A stretch of DNA of 64,000 nucleotides from Blattamonas nauphoetae (taxonomy: Eukaryota > Preaxostyla > Oxymonadida): positions 186,001 through 250,000 of the forward strand of contig JARBJD010000057.1 in NCBI GenBank assembly GCA_033064195.1. Direction: 5' to 3'. Shown here in pieces: positions 59,450-64,000 of this stretch (positions are counted from its first letter, which is position 1; the number at the start of each line of letters is the position of its first letter). The translations under genes and the position numbers were made by a program. The notes beneath the pieces are model-generated. The model searched no databases, was not told where the DNA came from, and saw only the letters and a list, made by a program, of their open reading frames with translations.

Positions 59450-61437
59450 CAGTTCTTACAACAAACCGAGGTTCCATCCCAGGAACTCCGCTTCCCGAGT
59501 GGGTTGGAGTTGACACTTCTCTTCGGCTATCACAAAGCCCAATTGCCTGAGTCTCTCCACGGCTTGGAGAGTCTTGCTTCTCGCTTCCTCCTCCGATTCC
59601 GCGATCAGGAGTAGGTCGTCCAAATAGAAGACGATAGAAACGTGTAACTCCTCCCTCAACGCTTTCACTGCGATCTTCATTGTTTTTGAAAAGGTACGAG
59701 GGGCTGTGGCCAATCCGAATGGCAGAGCCTTGAACTGGTACATCTTGTCCTTGAACTGGAAGCAGAGGAACTTGCGAAGCGGAGGAGACAGGAGGATGTG
59801 CAGATACGCAGAGTGAATGTCGACTGTTGTTAACCAAGAGTGGGCGGTTATCAACGGAAACGCGGTTTGCACTGACTCCATTTTGAAGTGCTCCGTCCTG
59901 ATCTCCTTGTTGAGGACGGATGCATCGATCACTTTCCTGAACTTCCCCCCCTTCTTCGCCACGAGGAACGTGGGGAGGACGAGTTCCGCCGCTTCTGGTT
60001 GTATCTCTTCCACCGCTCCCATCTGAAGTTCCTCCTGAAGGAGCAGATCGTATGCTGTCATCTCCTCCGAGCTCCCTTTGAACGATGGGGCCCTCCTTGC
60101 GAGGCGAAGTCTGACTGGAGACTCCGCATCCTTCCATTCCCACAGTGCTCCTGCCTGGATAGTATCCCTCCCACCAATAGCTTCCCAGGAATCGAGCCTG
60201 CTCAGCAGCCTGCCTGTGATCTGATGTTCTTCTAGTAGCCTCGGTTGTACTTCCTGCCCCTGTTGCTTCCCGAGTTCGAGCCGAATTGTTTGACGGGGGT
60301 ACGGCTCTGCCCCCCTTTGGGTGAGAAACCAGGGGTGGAATGCATCTGAGACATGGATGCCGGCCCGACGAGCTGAACTGCCTGATCGTAGACTGTCTGA
60401 GACAACTGTAGGGGTGGCGGTGGTGGGGGGAGTCTGCTAACATCGTGTGATATTGGACGAGGGATGTTCATCTCGTCCATCATACTCTCAAAGTTGCCCG
60501 CGTTCACAAATATCGCGTGGGATGCGCGAGAGGCTGAATCGGCTGACAATAGGATCGCATCGCGGATGTTCTCGAGAGCTGGGCACGACGGAACTAAGGA
60601 AGAAACTTGGTGGAAGGCATCGCCCAAGAGAGCGACCGACATGAGGCTCGACTGAGTCGCCATCCTCAGTATTTGTTCCCTGACGCCCTGAGGATTGTCC
60701 AGCTTTGGCGGATCTCCTGAAAACTGCATCTGGACCTTCATGTTTGTCCGTGAGTCGTGCGTTGTGCGGTTTAGTTCATCTAGCAGCTGGGGTGACAGAA
60801 CTGTCTTTGTCCAATCACCAGTAAACTTCGAGTGCCTCTTTTTTAGTTTCTTCTTGATCATTACTGCCGGATCCCTGGAAGTGTCGGGGGCAAAATCCAG
60901 GGGTTGATAAGCGGACCGGTATCCTTCCGAAGTGTGCATGAAGGGGGAAAGCTTTCTTCCTTTCATCTTTTTTGATCGTCCTTTCTCATCTCGGGAGCTT
61001 GACGCGTGTCGCATACTTCTGAATTCGTGCCTCCCATGCTTGCTTGCTTTTGTGGAATGCTTTGCATGTTTACGCAACGGACGACGGTCCGACTTGTGAT
61101 GGCGGCGATCTGACGTTGAATCCTGGGACGTTTCCGATGAGTCGGAGTCCGAGGGTGATGAGCCGTCAGTGTCGGGGGACTGATGTGACGCCTGTCGCTT
61201 CGTCTTCCTGATCGGTGCAGGGGGGGAGATTGGAGATCTTTGAGATCTTGACGACTGTGAGGGCGCTGAATCGCCTGATGAGTGTTGTTGTGGTTGCTTT
61301 CGTGGTGGAGAGAGGAGATCATAAAAGTCCGGGTCTGCGCTGTGCAATTCGTTAATGATTTGCTTCAGTACATCAGGCGGTATCTTAAAGGAAGGGGATA
61401 CGTCTGATTGTACGGTAACTTCGGCAGTAGTTGTCAT
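59450..61437 (-). mobile_element. DIRS-like retroelement fossil, incomplete
   Basis: Two minus-strand reading frames are present. One (60232-61437, about 400 residues) is a gag-like protein with a serine/histidine/lysine-rich middle and a glycine/arginine-rich C-terminus. The other (59456-60061 and a little upstream) is a reverse transcriptase with VAKKGGKFRKVID, LTTVDIHSAYLHI, QFKALPFGLATAP and the catalytic YLDDLL, a combination typical of DIRS rather than Ty3 or Ty1 elements. The frames are in different registers, as is usual in the family. RNase H, methyltransferase and tyrosine-recombinase parts and terminal repeats are absent, so it is a truncated copy. The parts that remain are little decayed, suggesting a fairly young insertion. 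It lies antisense within beta-helix gene IV. Confidence 0.8.
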
Positions 61438-62643
61438 TTGTTGATGTAACCGTTGACCAACCCTTTATTCGTGACCACTTCTCAACCCCTATTCTCACGG
61501 AGAGGAACCGAGGTTTGAGCAGCACCTACTGGAAGGGCGGTGCTGTTGTTTTCGCTTTGGATGAGAGTCAGACAACAGCGACGATACAAAGTGTTTCTCC
61601 ACGATCGATCGTCATTTGAAGTGGACTTCTCATTCACCTCGGGAGGATTCCTGATCGGCTCACACCATTTGGATGGTGTTGGAGATAGGACGAAGTGGAA
61701 GGAAGGGTCAGTTTGGGTTGTGACAGGAATGGAGTCTGTTTCGGATCCGTCGATCGACGTGCTTGTTGAGAAGACACTCTTCTTCCCTATTCCTGTTCTC
61801 CCTTCACATGTAGCTCGAATTGACTCGCCACTGCTGAACAAGAAGAAGACCGAAGTGTCTTTCGAGATTGTTGGGAGTGAGTTTCCTTCCTCAATCACAT
61901 CTGTCTCTCTGAAGCGTGGAGAGCGAACGATCACAGCTAGCAAAACCATCACTGTTCCATCAGACACGTCCATCCTAATTCCATCGCCTCCAACCATCAC
62001 CTCAATCACAACAGGCCCATCGTCATCTCCAAATGAGTTCGTGTTGAAGATGGAAGGAACCAATCTTCCATCAACCGAAGTCTTTCTCGCCCAAATCGAC
62101 TCATTCCCGACAATCAGGGTGAGGATGAGTGGAGATGGGACAACTGGAGAGTCAGATACAATTCGAGCAGGTCAGTCTCACATAATTCAGTTCAACACCT
62201 CATACACAGTCAAGACTCTGAGAAAGGAAGGAGACGAAGATGAACACATTCTTCTCTCCTCGTCCACCTTCACCACTCCTGTTGGACCAATTCTCACAAC
62301 CATCTCGTGTCATCTCTCGACCTCCAACGCCAACTTCGTTGTTCTGACAGTTGGAGGAGATCAACTGGCTGATGGCCAATACTACCAGGTTCTTCAGAAA
62401 GTGAGTGATCAACCCATCACGATTGAGATTCCCATCACATCGAACGCTGGTGCCGTTCATCTCCTCACATTTGGTTCGGGTGTGTTGGAGTATTCAGGTA
62501 AATATGTGGTGAAACGGATGTGGAGCGAGAGTGTGGAAGTGGTGGTGGATCCTGCTGCTTCATCGTTCGCTGTTGATTCTGCTCCAGCTCGGATTGAATC
62601 AGCGTTGTGTGTTCTGTCAGTGGAATCAGAGGCAAATGTCGAG

Positions 62644-63098
62644 TTGGTGGGCCAAAAAATTCTAAGTTGAGAAAAAAAAAGAGGACGCTGGTAGGTCTTG
62701 AACCCGCGTCCTCAAGCTTTACAAGCGGGCGATCTACCGATTGCACCACGCAAGCGTCGAGCGTGATCTGAATTTGGGTGTTTTGTTGGTAGAGGTGGTT
62801 CATTTTGTCACTTCACCAAAAACAATGATCAAACAAAAGTTGTTGAAAAATTAGGATGAAATGACGGATAAAAGGGTAAAATGAACCGAGAAAGCGAAAA
62901 GGTGAAGTGATAATGTTCACCAATCGCCCTCATCAGTCAGGATCTCCCACTCCTGGAATTCGTGGTGACGATCTCGACACTATCATCGAAATTGTGACAA
63001 ACAGATGTTCTCATCACTATATGGAACCTTTTGTGATGAGAGGACGGTATAGTTGAACAAAAGGTCTAGACACACCTCGATCACTTGTGGCCCACCAA
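62644..63098. mobile_element. Small TIR-flanked insertion carrying a tRNA-like sequence (455 bp)
   Basis: Perfect 11-bp inverted ends TTGGTGGGCCA / TGGCCCACCAA interrupt beta-helix gene IV; family text on either side (ESEANVELVG, then STLAESEMKEAKLTLSG) is adjacent in meaning. The target duplication is unclear (GTCGAG versus GTCAAC at best). It contains the tRNA-like segment at 62683-62758 and AT-rich filler. The class is unknown. It could be a non-autonomous DNA element that captured a tRNA gene, or a tRNA-derived SINE that landed in one. Confidence 0.55.
62683..62758 (-). tRNA. tRNA-like sequence, probably a pseudo-tRNA or tRNA-derived element
   Basis: On the minus strand the 76-nt segment has complementary ends (GACGCTT with CAGCGTC, 6 of 7 pairs), an A-box-like TGGTGCAATCGG, a perfect B-box core GGGTTCAAGACC and a T9 run just after its 3' end, as for a Pol III terminator. 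The anticodon loop TTGTAAA would place GTA (Tyr) at 34-36; TGT (Thr) is the alternative register. The anticodon stem pairs at only 3 of 5 positions and the D-arm is irregular, so a functional tRNA is doubtful. Confidence 0.45.
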
Positions 63099-63891
63099 GT
63101 CAACACTTGCCGAATCAGAAATGAAAGAAGCGAAACTGACTCTGTCTGGCTCCCATCTCCCTCTGGACAAGGCCATCACCATCCAAGTCAAGCCTTTCTC
63201 ATCGGATGGACAGATTCTTGACACTCCAATTACGTTTGCTTCTTTGTCAGCTGAAACAGCTTCAACAATCATCATCAAAGTCGACATGTATGAATCAGGA
63301 CCCAAACTCGAATTTGGTACGAAATATGAAGTTGCTTCACTTGTGATCACTGGAACACCTTCTGTTCTGACTCCAAAGATTCAATTCTCAGTGCCAATCG
63401 AGTCTGTGCGAGTGAAAGCTGTTTCAGTTGACGAAACTCCAACAACGATTAAAGTGAAGATTTCTGGGTCTGGCTTCTTTGCAGCCGAAACATACCAAAT
63501 GAAAGTGTTTGGCACTCCTTCAAACGGTGGAACTGGTGCAACTCATTCGCAGACCATCACAGTTGTCACTTCAGATGCGACCCACGCTGTCTCTTCTTCG
63601 ATCGTGCTCGGAACTGACGAATCTGCCGTTCTTCGATTTGGCTATTCGTACACAATCAACTCGATCACAAATGGGACAGAAGAGGGATTTGTGGAAGGGA
63701 CACACACATTCGAGACCACTTCCTTATCGCCTTCTCAACCTCAGATTCTCTCTGCATCTGTGGAAACGAACGGTCAGAAAACTCGAATGCGGATTGTTCT
63801 GTCTGGTTCGAATCTACTTCAGGATTCGCACTTCACACTGAAATTGAACGGCAAACTGCAACTTGGCGGGACAGATCAAAAAGGACTCTAA

Positions 63892-64000
63892 CAGTCAAAA
63901 ACACACTATTAATATCTTTCTAGGGAAGATATGTTGCTCTAGGATTCCGAAAAAAAGCACAGAAACCTCGGAGTAAATCATAAAAATAAGGGTCGGATCA
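63892..64000. other. AT-rich end of window
   Basis: Beta-helix gene IV stops at a TAA in the middle of an IPT-like repeat, and the sequence turns AT-rich without homology to the other receptor genes. It may be the left end of a further insertion continuing off the window. Confidence 0.3.

Larger units (their letters stand above)
56858..63891 (+). pseudogene. Beta-helix/IPT receptor-like gene IV, degraded
   Basis: ATG 56858 begins a signal peptide (MILLSILLSTLCDLSN). A TGA at 56951 interrupts a frame that otherwise continues (LNDDCHNSKILRLVNEVVVS). A one-base frame change lies at about 57440-57490, a second near 59130 and a third near 61600, each judged from the alignment to genes I and II. 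Domains in order are a beta-helix (GTGPLFSFGL, CTFNTMTVSTGGTSGGAAIF), IPT-like repeats (VLLDGSNVPRLVNVVFGDD, PPTITSITTGPSSSPNEF, LTLSGSHLPLDKAI), and none of the later TM or kinase parts before the window ends. A DIRS-like fossil occupies about 59450-61437, and a 455-bp insertion with a tRNA-like sequence lies at 62644-63098. The last frame stops at 63891. It is clearly dead. Confidence 0.75.

Noticed and set aside
59376-60443. A 355-residue minus-strand frame overlapping the DIRS-like parts
   Set aside because: It is an out-of-register shadow of the gag-like and RT coding sequence, with serine/arginine-rich text and no domain.
1-64000. CRISPR arrays, rRNA genes or bacterial-type operons
   Set aside because: No such repeats or conserved rRNA blocks are visible; introns, TIR elements and protein families show eukaryotic nuclear DNA.

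Overview
The window looks like nuclear DNA of a protist with very short spliceosomal introns (31 to about 70 nt), large multi-copy families without close named relatives, and a heavy DNA-transposon load. Receptor-like proteins (cysteine-rich right-handed beta-helix, IPT-like repeats, one membrane span, truncated kinase-like tail), ARM/HEAT-like helical proteins and SPRY-domain proteins together suggest a metamonad, most likely an oxymonad related to Blattamonas. That placement is inference from gene content. Real-looking gene ends use TAA and TGA; no TAG terminator was found.

Layout. 1-18.8 kb: three copies of one helical-repeat gene (902-3068, 9438-11361, 16244-18793), the first two each lying beside an antisense remnant of an ABC-C transporter nucleotide-binding domain. 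A 5.4-kb Mutator-like element (3576-8967), itself carrying three other elements, splits the second remnant. An ARM/coiled-coil/SPRY-like gene occupies 14188-15946. 19.4-37.2 kb: two large beta-helix/IPT/TM/kinase-like genes. The first is split by a 6.7-kb nested insertion containing an intact Tc1-like element and again by a hAT miniature element inside its kinase-like domain. 38.5-50.9 kb: a SPRY gene with a 34-nt intron and a third, about 3,100-residue beta-helix receptor gene interrupted by a 1.3-kb element. 52.0-56.6 kb: two ARM/HEAT-like helical genes, one multi-exon on +, one intronless on -. 56.9-63.9 kb: a fourth beta-helix/IPT gene, badly degraded, holding a DIRS-like retroelement fossil and a small insertion with a tRNA-like sequence.

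How it fits together. The beta-helix proteins have the layout of surface receptors: signal peptide, long extracellular solenoid, TM helix, cytoplasmic tail resembling the C-lobe of a kinase. The helical and SPRY proteins are probably cytoplasmic interaction proteins, but nothing in the sequence ties them functionally to the receptors. All four receptor genes are broken by insertions, stops or frame changes, so the stretch reads as an accessory, repeat-driven reservoir. Several insertions have clean target-site duplications, and taking them out of the host gene on paper leaves the host frame continuous, which points to recent activity. Boundaries of multi-exon genes are inferred from paralogue comparison by eye and splice-site phase.
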